Below, piece after piece: positions 17,607 to 28,541 of a stretch of DNA of 64,000 nucleotides. Under the pieces are notes generated by a model, which did not search any database, was not told the origin of the DNA, and saw only the letters and a program-made list of their open reading frames with translations. Within the stretch, counting starts at the first letter, position 1. Each line of letters begins with the position of its first letter. Source of the stretch: CAWBLP01 sp963789495 (lineage in GTDB: Bacteria > Pseudomonadota > Alphaproteobacteria > Acetobacterales > Acetobacteraceae). The translations under genes and the position numbers were made by a program. The stretch lies in contig CAWBLP010000007.1 of NCBI GenBank assembly GCA_963789495.1, positions 96,646 through 160,645 on the forward strand, read 5' to 3'.

Positions 17607-19275
17607 TTATCGCCCGCCGAGATCGGTGACGAGCTGGAATGTCGCCGCCACGTCGTCGAGCTGATAGTGCGGCTGCAGATGAACCACGCAACCGAAGCTG
17701 CCCGGCTTGCCCGGGACCTCGTTGACCGTCACCCGGCCGCCGACCAGCGGATAGCGGGCCCTTGTGTCGCCGGTCGAGGAGGTATTGGCGTTGACGTATT
17801 GCGTCAGCCAGTCCTGCAACAGGCGCTCGATTTCGTCTGCGGTCTTGAACGAGCCGACCATCTGGCGGCCCTTCATCTTCAGGTGGTGGGCGAAGCGCGA
17901 GGCGCACAGGATCGAGTTGATCTGCGACGACAGCCGCGCATTCGCGTCCGCGGCGGCGGCGTTAGCGCCCTGGTAGCGCTGCGGCACCAACAGGCTGCGC
18001 ACCGCGCCGAACACCAGTTCCTCGCTGTACGGGATTGCCGAGAGCGGCATCAGCCCGGCATCGAGCAGTTCACGCTCCTGGTGATCGTTCCACACGATCT
18101 CCACCGAATTGCGGGTCCAGACATGATCCGGATCGGTGCGGAACGGCTCCATCGGCACGGCGTCCACCAGTCCGCCACCGACCCGGTCGGTCTCGACGCC
18201 GCGTACATCCGCCGGCCAGGCGTATCGCGCGAAGGCTCGCGCCACGACAGCCGCGAACGCGTAGCTGGCGTTCATCCAGACCCTTTGCTCGCCAGTCGGC
18301 GCATATTCGGCGTAGCGGAACCGGTCGGCGCGGGTGCCGTCATCCTCCCACGGCGGGCGGGCCAGCAGGCGCGGCAGGGCGATGCCGACGAAGCGCATGT
18401 CGGGTCGCGAGGCCAGGCTGCGCCAGCGCGCGTGTTCGGTGTTGCGCAGCGCGGCGGTGATATCGGTGACGACGCCGAGGTCGGCGAAATTGTCCACTTC
18501 CAGCAGCGTCGGCGAGGCGCCGAGGATGACCGGCGAGAACGCCGCCGCCGCCACGCCGGACAGCGCGGTCAGCGCGATCACATCGTCGGTGCGCGACCCG
18601 GCGCTCGGGCGATGACGCACCTCATGGTCAACGATCAGCAGTCCGTAGGGCTCGCCGCCTGGGGTGCCGAACTCTTCCTCGTAGACCTTGCGGAACAACT
18701 GGCTCTGGTCGAATTCGATGGCGCGCTCGAGATCGCGGCACAGCTCCGCCCAGCTCGACGTTCAGCAGCTTGATCTTGAGCCGCGAGCCCTGTTCGGTGC
18801 CGTCCACCAGCCAGGCCACGCCGCGCCAACTGCCTTCCAGCCGCTGCAGGCGCTTGTCGTGCAGCACGGCGTCGAGCTGTTCGGAGATCAAGGCGTCGAT
18901 CACGGCGATGTCGCGGTCGAGCGCCGGACGCAGCGCATCCTTGGTCACGCGCAGCCGCATCGCGGCGGACGGGCCGAACCAGTGATCTGCGATCTCGTCG
19001 CCGTCGGCACTGAGGAACGCCGTCAGCCGATCCTCCAGCGCGATATCCCGCGCGCCGACGAACTGTCCGGCCAGGATGCTATCACGGAGCGCGGGATCGT
19101 CCTCCTGTGGTTGGTGAGCCGGGTCTGACCGGTCGTTCGATTGATCTCCCGCTTCGTCGGTCGCCACCGCCTGGGCCACGTCCGAAGCATCGGACGCGGC
19201 ATGACGCTGCGGTGAAGCAGCAACGTCCGCCACCAGGGTGGCGGACGCGCTGGCAGGAAGATCGGTATCGTTCAT
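17607..19275 (-). CDS. Second TssC-family sheath protein (ImpD/TssC40-like; one frame step)
   Basis: ATG 19275; a 60-residue acidic/Ala-rich leader precedes the TssC core (LEGSWRGVAWLVDGTEQGSRLKIKLLNVEL). At about 18745 the frame changes to FDQSQLFRKVYEEEFGTPGGEPYGLL and continues to YQLDDVAATFQLVTDLGGR. The step equals one extra base; joined length is about 555 residues. It is divergent from the tssC just upstream. Two adjacent TssC paralogues are known in rhizobia and Agrobacterium (impC/impD; TssC41/TssC40), where both matter for sheath assembly. Confidence 0.85.
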
Positions 19276-19306
19276 CAGTCGGCCCGCTTATTGCGGACGG
19301 TTCGAA

Positions 19307-20805
19307 TCAGCCAGCCGCTGCCGGGATACGGGCGACCATGCGCAGGCTGGTGGTCAGTTCCTCCATCTGCAGCCACGGACGCAGATAGGCAACGGCGTTG
19401 TACGAGCCGGGGCGGCCGGGGATTTCCCGCACCTCGACCCGCGCCTCGCGCAGCGGATAGCGCGCCTTCATCTCCTGGCCGGCATTCTCGTTGCCGTTGA
19501 CATAGTTGGTGATCCAGCGGTTCAGCCAGCGCTCGACATCGCCGGACTTCCATGAAGCTGCCGATCTTGTCGCGCGCCATCACCTTCAGGTAGTGGGCGA
19601 ACCGGCTGGACGCCATGATGTACGGCAGGCGGGCGGAGATCGCCGCGTTGGCGGTGGCTTCCGGCCGATCGTACTTCTTCGGCTTCTGCACGGTCTGGGC
19701 ACCGAAGAACACTGAGTAGTCGGTGTTCTTGTAGTGGCAGAGCGGCAGGAAGCCGAGGTTGGACAGCTCGAACTCGCGCCGGTCGGTGATGGCGATCTCG
19801 GTCGGGCACTTGGCGTCCATGTCGCCGTCATCGGAGGTGAACACGTGGGTCGGCAGGTTCTCCACCTTGCCGCCGCCCTCGGCGCCACGGATCGCGGTGC
19901 AGAAGCCATATTTGGCGAAGGCGTCGGTGAAGCCGCACGCCCATCGCGTAGGCGGCGTTCATCCAGCAATACTCGCCGTGGTCCATCGACTTGGCGGCGC
20001 CGGCCTCGTCATACGGCGCTTCCTCATAGCCGAACTCGTCGATCGGCTTGGTGGCGGCGCCGTAGGGCAGGCGGGCCAGGGTGCGCGGCATCACCAGGCT
20101 GACGAAGCGGGCATCCTCGCTGTCGCGGAAGCTGCGCCACTTGGCGTAGTCGCTGGTCTCGAAGATCTTCGCCAGGTCACGCGGCTTGGCAAGTTCGGTG
20201 TAGGAGTCGAAGCCGAACATGCCGGGACCGGCGGCGGAGACGAACGGCGCGAACGCGGCCGCGGCCACGTTCGACACCAGGCGCAGGGTTTCGACGTCGT
20301 CCGGATGCTGGGTCCATTCATAGTCGCCGATCAACGCGCCATAGGGCTCGCCGCCCGGGGTGCCGAACTCGTTCTCGTAGATCTTCTTGAACAGCTGGCT
20401 CTGGTCGAATTCCACCGCGCGCTGCAGGTCGCGCGTCAGGTCGCGCTTCGGCATGTTGAGCACGCGGATCTTCAGGCTGGTGCCGGTCTCGCTGTTCATC
20501 ACCAGGTAGTTCAGGCCGCGCCAACTGCCTTCCAACTTGGTGAATTTCGGATCGTGCATGATCACGTTGAGCTGCTCGGACAGCTTGCGGTCGATGGCCG
20601 CGATCGCGCGATCGAAGGTGCGGGTCAGGTTCTTGTCGAACACGACGGTGCCGGCCATCGCCTGCTCGACCAAATTCTTCATCAGGTCCGGCGGTCTGGT
20701 CCGGAGCGGTCTGCTTGGTGGCGGCAACGACCTGATCGAGGAAGGATCGCCGCCCTCGGTGGTGTCGGCTTCAGCGCCCTGCGTGGCGGTCTGTGCACCT
20801 GACAT
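19307..20805 (-). CDS. tssC: T6SS contractile sheath large subunit TssC (frame-disrupted)
   Basis: ATG 20805 (MSGAQTATQGAEAD) follows a strong AGGAGGG that overlaps the end of tssB. Reading the local best frames gives SFLDQVVAATKQTAPDQTA (near 20745-20690), then DLMKNLVEQAMAGTVVFDKN, the core LEGSWRGLNYLV, and FGTPGGEPYGALIGDYEW. Near 19930 the frame moves to the part holding FELSNLGFLPLCHYKNTDYS, and near 19550 again to YNAVAYLRPWLQMEELTTSL, ending at TGA 19307. That is one missing-base and three extra-base steps. Polymerises with TssB into the sheath. Confidence 0.87.
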
Positions 20806-20808
20806 GGA

Positions 20809-21318
20809 TCAGCCCTCCTGCTTGCCGAGACCGAGCTGGTCCTGCAGGGACTTCAGATCGTTCTCGTTCTTCAGCACCTGCTCAAGCAGGCCTTCCAGCT
20901 CTTCGGAGCGGTCGACCTTGCTCATCAGGTCGCGCAGCTTCGACCGCGTCTCCATCAGGGTGCGCAGTGCGGGCACCTGCTGGGCGACACGCGCCGGCTC
21001 GAAATCCTCCAGCGAGTTGAACTTCAGATCGACACCCATCTGGCCGCCCTCCTCGGACAGCTTGTTGTCGACCTTCAGCTTCAGGCCCGGGGTCATGCCG
21101 GCCATCACGTCGTTGAAGTTGTCGCGGTCGATCTGAATGAACTTGCGATCGGCCAGCGGGCGCAGCGGAGAGGTCGGGTCGCCGGAAAAATCGCCCAGGA
21201 CGCCGACGACGAAGGGCAGCTCACGCTGAATTTCGGCGCCTTCGGTCTCGACCTCATATGTGATGTGCACCCGCGGCTTACGGACGCGATTAAGTTTATC
21301 GTGGACGCTTGCGCTCAT
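20809..21318 (-). CDS. tssB: T6SS contractile sheath small subunit TssB
   Basis: 169 residues, intact. Family features: VHITYEVETEGAEIQRELPF, VGVLGDFSGDP, RKFIQIDRDNFNDVMAGM, and a C-terminal helical part. First gene of the tssB-tssC-tssC2-tagJ-tssE-tssF-tssG run. The 196-base gap upstream holds an inverted repeat and a sigma-54-like motif. Confidence 0.95.
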   Translation of the reverse strand: MSASVHDKLNRVRKPRVHITYEVETEGAEIQRELPFVVGVLGDFSGDPTSPLRPLADRKFIQIDRDNFNDVMAGMTPGLKLKVDNKLSEEGGQMGVDLKFNSLEDFEPARVAQQVPALRTLMETRSKLRDLMSKVDRSEELEGLLEQVLKNENDLKSLQDQLGLGKQEG

Positions 21319-21384
21319 GACTCCGCTTCCCCGTGGCTAGGCCGGCATCCTGGCCGGCGCTCCATGACCAACAACTTACTCGTC

Positions 21385-21414
21385 GCCCGACCGGTGCCAG
21401 ACACTAGGCACCGG
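21385..21414 (-). promoter_or_regulatory. Perfect 8-bp inverted repeat overlapping a sigma-54-like -24/-12 motif upstream of tssB
   Basis: CCGGTGCC (21391-21398) and GGCACCGG (21407-21414) are separated by 8 bases. On the minus strand TGGCACCGGTCGGGC (21399-21385) keeps the TGGCAC block and the GC element at the spacing of sigma-54 promoters, but lacks the usual TT before GC. It lies about 70-80 bases before the tssB start. It could instead act as the tssA terminator, though no T-run follows. Weak call. Confidence 0.3.
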
Positions 21415-21514
21415 GAAGGATTACGGTCAACGATCGTCGCAAGGTATGACATGGTTCACAGCATCCTGTCATGCGTTGCTTGAAAAACCGGGCATGCGCA
21501 GAGGTAACGCAGGC

Positions 21515-22660
21515 TCATTCTTCGTCGGACGGCGCTGGCGGCGGGCGGATGCCGAGGGTGTTCAGGATGGCGTTGCGGCTGTCCCGGTCGGCGACCACTT
21601 CCTCCAGCAGCTCCGGCCAGGTCATCCTACCGCGGCGCACCGCCTCATCCAATGTATAGGACAGCGGCGACAGCGGTTCGGTCTTGCGAAAGAACGTCGC
21701 AATATTCTCCAGCGCGCGCAGCGCATCCTCCCGCGAAGCGACGGCAGCCTGCGACACCGCGACGCCGCCGATCGAGACGCCACCCCCGCCTGCGACACGG
21801 CCGCCGCCAGCACTGGATCCGGTCTCCGGCTCGCCACCGCCGGCATCGCCGGCGCTGACTTCCTCCGGCGCATAGCGCAGGGAAATCTCCAGGATCTGGC
21901 GCATCAGGTCGCGGACATGCGACGTGGAGGGCGGGTCTTCGCTGGCCTTTTCGTCCAGGATGGCGGACATCGCCTCCCAGGCTTCGAGCGCGGCCTTGGT
22001 ATCTTCCCGCAGACGCGCGAAGGCGCGTGCGCCGGTGGTACGGGCGTCCTTCTCCAGGTCCTCGAACGGGACGGCCCCGGCCTCGATTCGTTGCTGCCGG
22101 CGTTCGGCATCGAGCGTCGGCAATTGGGCCGAGGACTGGTATTGATAGAAGGCGAACGGCGTGCCGTCGCCCCGGCTGAACAGGATCAGTTTATGCAGCG
22201 GCTGGATCAAGGAGCCGTTGCCGTCGCGACCATTGAGGCCCGTGATCGGAGCCACCCTGGTTTCCATACCATAATCGTCGGGCATGGGAAACAAATCGTC
22301 CCAATACTGCTCCGCCAGCCCGTGGATCAGCCGCGCGCCGGCAGTCAGGCCGCTAAGCCCATGGCTGCGCACATAGGCTTCGGTCAGCCAGGCTGCGACT
22401 TCCAGATCCTTCGCGGTTTCGGTCAGCGTCTTGATCGCGACGTCACGCACGGTGCGCCAGAGCGGCGCGGGATCGCGCGCATCGGGATCGGCGGCATCGA
22501 TCATTTTTTCCGCGTCACGCGCTTCGGACCGCGCGTCGCGCAGACGGAAATACGGCGACTGTGCCGAGGAGTCCTCGCGAATATCGGTGCCTTGCGGTGC
22601 ATCGCCCGGAATTGGCGCGAGCAGCGCGTCGAGATCAAAACCGTCCGGCAGATCGGCCAT
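21515..22660 (-). CDS. tssA: T6SS cap/assembly protein TssA
   Basis: 381 residues from ATG 22660 (MADLPDGFDLDALLAPIPGDAPQGTDIRED); a further ATG at 22705 is possible but has no ribosome site. The ImpA N-terminal domain is clear (YFRLRDARSEARDAE, PDPRDPAPLWRTV-like, DLEVAAWLTEA, YWDDLFPMPDD). The linker has a Gly-rich stretch near residues 290-310. The short C-terminal part (SREDALRALENIATFFRKTEP) places it with short TssA forms. Divergent from clpV over about 108 bases. Confidence 0.9.
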   Translation of the reverse strand: MADLPDGFDLDALLAPIPGDAPQGTDIREDSSAQSPYFRLRDARSEARDAEKMIDAADPDARDPAPLWRTVRDVAIKTLTETAKDLEVAAWLTEAYVRSHGLSGLTAGARLIHGLAEQYWDDLFPMPDDYGMETRVAPITGLNGRDGNGSLIQPLHKLILFSRGDGTPFAFYQYQSSAQLPTLDAERRQQRIEAGAVPFEDLEKDARTTGARAFARLREDTKAALEAWEAMSAILDEKASEDPPSTSHVRDLMRQILEISLRYAPEEVSAGDAGGGEPETGSSAGGGRVAGGGGVSIGGVAVSQAAVASREDALRALENIATFFRKTEPLSPLSYTLDEAVRRGRMTWPELLEEVVADRDSRNAILNTLGIRPPPAPSDEE

Positions 22661-22768
22661 TCCCGCGTCTTCCAAAAAGATGGACAACGGTTCCGCGTAA
22701 CACATAGTCTTGTAGCGCGAAATGGGCTATCTGCCCACGCGAACCACTGAGCATTGGGCAGGAAACGA

Positions 22769-25414
<2,646 letters not shown>

Positions 25415-25448
25415 TTCGTCCTCTGTTGGCAACCCAAGGAGCGTCACA

Positions 25449-25925
25449 GTGTCCATCTACATGAAATTCGGTTCCGTCGACGGCGCCGTCACCACGAGCG
25501 GTCTGGAGAAGTGGATCGAGTGCAACTCGTTCCAGTGGGGCGTGGGCCGTGGCATCGGCACCGCGGCGCGTGGCCTGGAAAGCCGCGAGGCCAGTGAGCC
25601 GAGCGTGAGCGAGGTCGTCGTGACCAAGCGCATGGACAAGTCGTCGCCGAAGCTGTTCCAGGATGCAGTGGGCGGCGATTTGAGCACGGTGGTGAAGTTC
25701 AAGTTCACCACCACCACCAAGGACAAGGTCGATACCTTCCTCGAGTTCGAGCTCGATAACTGCGGCCTCAGCGGCTACAGCGTGAGCAGCGGCGGCGACA
25801 TGCCTTCGGAGAGCCTGTCGCTGAACTTCAGCAAGGTGATCTGGTCGTACAGCGGCAAGGACGCCAAGGTGTCGGGCAGCCCGGAGAAGGTGGGCTGGGA
25901 CCTGTCGCAGCAGAAGAAGGTCTGA
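25449..25925 (+). CDS. hcp: T6SS tube protein Hcp (TssD), copy 1
   Basis: 158 residues from GTG 25449 (MSIYMKFGSVDGAVTTSGLE), with AAGGAG six bases upstream. The Hcp1-type fold is clear: WIECNSFQWGVGRGI, then SEVVVTKRMDKSSPKLFQDA and SLNFSKVIWSYSG. It forms the hexameric inner tube that is fired out of the cell. The segment 25430-25927, including the ribosome site, is nearly identical to 26277-26775, which holds the second copy. Confidence 0.95.
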   Translation: MSIYMKFGSVDGAVTTSGLEKWIECNSFQWGVGRGIGTAARGLESREASEPSVSEVVVTKRMDKSSPKLFQDAVGGDLSTVVKFKFTTTTKDKVDTFLEFELDNCGLSGYSVSSGGDMPSESLSLNFSKVIWSYSGKDAKVSGSPEKVGWDLSQQKKV

Positions 25926-25975
25926 CATCAGTCGTGACGGCTGGCTGCTGTGCAGACTGGCCTAAACAATGCGAA

Positions 25976-26014
25976 AAGGCGCCGGAGCGGCTATGCTGTT
26001 CCGGCGCTTTGTTG
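25976..26014 (+). terminator. Rho-independent-type terminator after hcp copy 1
   Basis: Stem GCGCCGGA (25979-25986) with TCCGGCGC (26000-26007), extended by AAG/TTT pairs, followed by TTTGTTGT. It lies 50 bases after the hcp stop. Confidence 0.65.
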
Positions 26015-26024
26015 TCCTGCGTCT

Positions 26025-26050
26025 GAGTTATCGCTTTCCGGAGTTATCGC
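26025..26050. repeat. Direct repeat GAGTTATCGC x2 upstream of hcp copy 2
   Basis: GAGTTATCGC occurs at 26025-26034 and 26041-26050, 16 bases start to start, in the gap between the hcp terminator and hcp copy 2. It is a possible regulator site or chance. The rest of the 26051-26276 gap is comparatively A+T-rich and shows no gene. Confidence 0.35.
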
Positions 26051-26295
26051 GTGGCTGATACGGGGCCGACGCTCGGGAGAACGAACCAGGAAATTCCGGA
26101 TTCTTGCGTGCGAACTTTCAATGCAAACAACGGTAGCAGGACGGGGAACAAAGCCTGCCTGAGTGCTCGGGCAACAACCCGATGTACACTTCCTGTTTGC
26201 GTTTGCGCCGTGGTGCCGTAACAAGTCGGCGTGGCCAGCAACCGGCCGAACGCGGCTGAGCCTGTCATCCAAGAGACAACCCAAGGAGCGTCACA

Positions 26296-26773
26296 GTGTC
26301 CATCTACATGAAATTCGGTTCCGTCGACGGCGCCGTCACCACGAGCGGTCTGGAGAAGTGGATCGAGTGCGAACTCATTCCAGTGGGGCGTGGGCCGTGC
26401 CATCGGCACCGCGGCGCGTGGTTTGGAAAGCCGCGAAGCGAACGAGCCGAGCGTGAGCGAGGTCGTCGTGACCAAGCGTATGGACAAGTCGTCGCCGAAG
26501 CTGTTCCAGGATGCGGTGGGCGGCGATCTGAGCACGGTGGTGAAGTTCAAGTTCACCACCACCACCAAGGACAAGGTCGATACCTTCCTCGAGTTCGAGC
26601 TCGATAACTGCGGCCTCAGCGGCTACAGCGTGAGCAGCGGCGGCGACATGCCTTCGGAGAGCCTATCGCTGAACTTCAGCAAGGTGATCTGGTCGTACAG
26701 TGGCAAGGACGCCAAGGTGTCTGGCAGCCCGGAGAAGGTGGGCTGGGACCTGTCGCAGCAGAAGAAGGTCTGA
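26296..26773 (+). CDS. hcp: T6SS tube protein Hcp, copy 2 (one-base insertion)
   Basis: Near-identical to copy 1, with the same GTG start and AAGGAG, and the same C-terminus WDLSQQKKV. GAGTGCGAACTC replaces GAGTGCAACTC of copy 1 near 26366-26377. The extra G throws the frame after WIEC; the proper sequence resumes at GRAIGTAARGLESREA in the next frame. Otherwise the two differ only at scattered, mostly synonymous positions. If the insertion is real this copy yields a truncated peptide; if it is an error the locus has two functional tube genes. Confidence 0.85.
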
Positions 26774-26816
26774 CACCGCTACCCGGCCGATCCTTCGGGA
26801 CCGGCGTCGGAAGATC

Positions 26817-26848
26817 GAAGGCCGGGGCATCATGCTCCGGCCTTCTGC
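26817..26848 (+). terminator. Terminator-like hairpin after hcp copy 2
   Basis: GAAGGCCGG (26817-26825) pairs with CCGGCCTTC (26837-26845), with a loop of 11 bases that can pair further, followed by TGCGTTT. It lies 44 bases after the hcp stop and ends the clpV-hcp-hcp unit. Confidence 0.6.
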
Positions 26849-27122
26849 GTTTATCGTGGCCGGATTGACGACACCTTGTGATGCCGAAGCGGACTGTGTT
26901 GCGCCTGACCATGCAGCGCGTGCTGGGCGGCTCAATCGTTCCGGTGGAGATGGCCGTGTCAGGTTCGGCCATGGTGCAAACAAAATGTGCGCACCGCACT
27001 GTTCAACGCGCAGGGCGCGCAGGCCCGCCACGGAGGCATGCGCAGCCGAAGCCTCGACACGGCACGCACAGCCAGCGCCTCGAAGCGGAGCACAGGCGGA
27101 GCGTCAGCGCGTGGAGTACCGG
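26849..27122. other. Intergenic between convergent hcp and pppA, no gene recognised
   Basis: About 270 bases. Open frames exist because of high G+C, but none has a ribosome site or a recognisable product. Confidence 0.4.
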
Positions 27123-27848
27123 TCAGACCGCCTCGACCGCCACTGCGGTGACGTTGTCGCTGGCATTCATGGCGAGCGCCGCGGCAATCAGCGCCTGCGG
27201 CGGCGACACGCCCTCGACGCTGCCCAAAAGTTCCGACATTTGCGCATCGGGCAGCGTCTTACACAGGCCATCGCTGCACAGCAGAAAGCGATCTCCGGGG
27301 AGCAGCTTGCCGCTGACCTTGTCCAGCGCAAATTCGTCCACCTCCGCGCCGATCGCGCGGGTGATCACGTTGGCCCGCGGATGATGCTCCGCCTCCTCGG
27401 CGGTGATCGCGCCGGCATCCACCAGTTCCTGCACCAGGCTGTGGTCGCGGGTGATCTGCCGCAACTCGCCGTTGCGCAGCAGATAGGCGCGGGAATCGCC
27501 GGCCCACAGGCAGGCGAAGTGCTCATTGCGCGCCAGCATCACCACGACGGTGGAGGCCATCGTCACCTCCGGTCCGCGCTGCATCGCCATCTCGCGCAGC
27601 GCGGCATGGGTATTTTCCAGCCGCATGCGCACCTGGGCCAGCAGCTCCGAAGCCGACAGACCGCCCGGAATCGCCTCCAGCGATTCGGCGATCATACCGG
27701 ATGCGACCTCCCCCGCGTGGTGCCCGCCAGCCCCGTCCGCCACCGCCCAGACCCCCAGATCCGGTCGTGACACACAGGTATCCTCGTTGTGCTTGCGCTT
27801 GACGCCCGGATGACTCATCGCCCAGGAGCGGAAGCGGATATCCGTCAT
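27123..27848 (-). CDS. pppA: T6SS-associated PP2C-type protein phosphatase PppA
   Basis: 241 residues from ATG 27848, which overlaps the tagF stop (ATGA); an upstream GTG/ATG gives only six more residues. PPM motifs: RKHNEDTCVS (metal Asp/Glu), VADGAGGHHAGE, LWAGDSRAYLLR, RDHSLVQELVDAG, LLCSDGL and the final ASDNVT. In T6SS clusters this phosphatase opposes a PpkA kinase acting on Fha; neither is in the window. Confidence 0.93.
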   Translation of the reverse strand: MTDIRFRSWAMSHPGVKRKHNEDTCVSRPDLGVWAVADGAGGHHAGEVASGMIAESLEAIPGGLSASELLAQVRMRLENTHAALREMAMQRGPEVTMASTVVVMLARNEHFACLWAGDSRAYLLRNGELRQITRDHSLVQELVDAGAITAEEAEHHPRANVITRAIGAEVDEFALDKVSGKLLPGDRFLLCSDGLCKTLPDAQMSELLGSVEGVSPPQALIAAALAMNASDNVTAVAVEAV

Positions 27849-28471
27849 GACGGCTGTTCCCATGCGACGTCCCCCAGCCCTGGATTGTCGTTTCCGTCCG
27901 TTATGGGCTGCGCACCCAACATTGTTGCATACATACCGGCATCCGGCATCGACTGCCGCACGAATCGCGCGGCGGCCACGCGGGGCGCGCCGTCACTCCA
28001 CCACAGGGCTTGCGCCAGCGGGTTGACCACCGGCGGCAGATCGGGCGGATCTAGCCTCTCGGCGAGCTGATCCGGTTCGGCATCCTGCTCCAGCGCCAGG
28101 TAGCCGGCGGTCTCGCAGCGATCGAGCCAGGCATTGCAGGCGGGCGCGTCCGATACGGCCGCATCCAGTTCGCCCAACGCTGCGAAGGTCAGCGGGAAAT
28201 AGCGGCCGGCGCGATCGACACTTGGTAGCATCAGCCCGAGCGCCGGACGGGCGCCGCACAGCCCGGCCGGCAGGGCAAAACGCCAGACCGGCGCTTCCAG
28301 GAAGGCAGGCAGCCAGTCTTCGCCCATCTGCTGACGGCTGCCGGCGATCACCGCCTGCAGCCAGTCGTCCCAGGGATCGGTGAAGTCGCGCGGCAGGGCG
28401 ACCCGCACGAAATCGCCCCGCGCCGGCAGCTTGCCATAGAAGCCGGCAACCACGGGGACAGGACCGGTCAT
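27845..28471 (-). CDS. tagF: T6SS accessory/repressor protein TagF
   Basis: 208 residues if started at ATG 28471 (MTGPVPVVAGFYGKLPARGDFVRV, the normal TagF N-terminus). A GTG at 28567 would overlap the end of tssM by 26 bases. Neither start has a clear ribosome site. Family sequence: FYGKLPARGDF, WDDWLQAVI, ALPAGLCGARP, MLPSVDRAGRYFPLTF. TagF represses T6SS assembly post-translationally in Pseudomonas and Agrobacterium, in the latter as a PppA-TagF fusion; here the two genes overlap by four bases. Confidence 0.88.
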   Translation of the reverse strand: MTGPVPVVAGFYGKLPARGDFVRVALPRDFTDPWDDWLQAVIAGSRQQMGEDWLPAFLEAPVWRFALPAGLCGARPALGLMLPSVDRAGRYFPLTFAALGELDAAVSDAPACNAWLDRCETAGYLALEQDAEPDQLAERLDPPDLPPVVNPLAQALWWSDGAPRVAAARFVRQSMPDAGMYATMLGAQPITDGNDNPGLGDVAWEQPS

Positions 28472-28541
28472 CAGACCGGCAGCGACAAGATCGGCACGGA
28501 CCGCCCCGATGCGGCGCACCGGGGCGTCGCCGGCCTGACCA

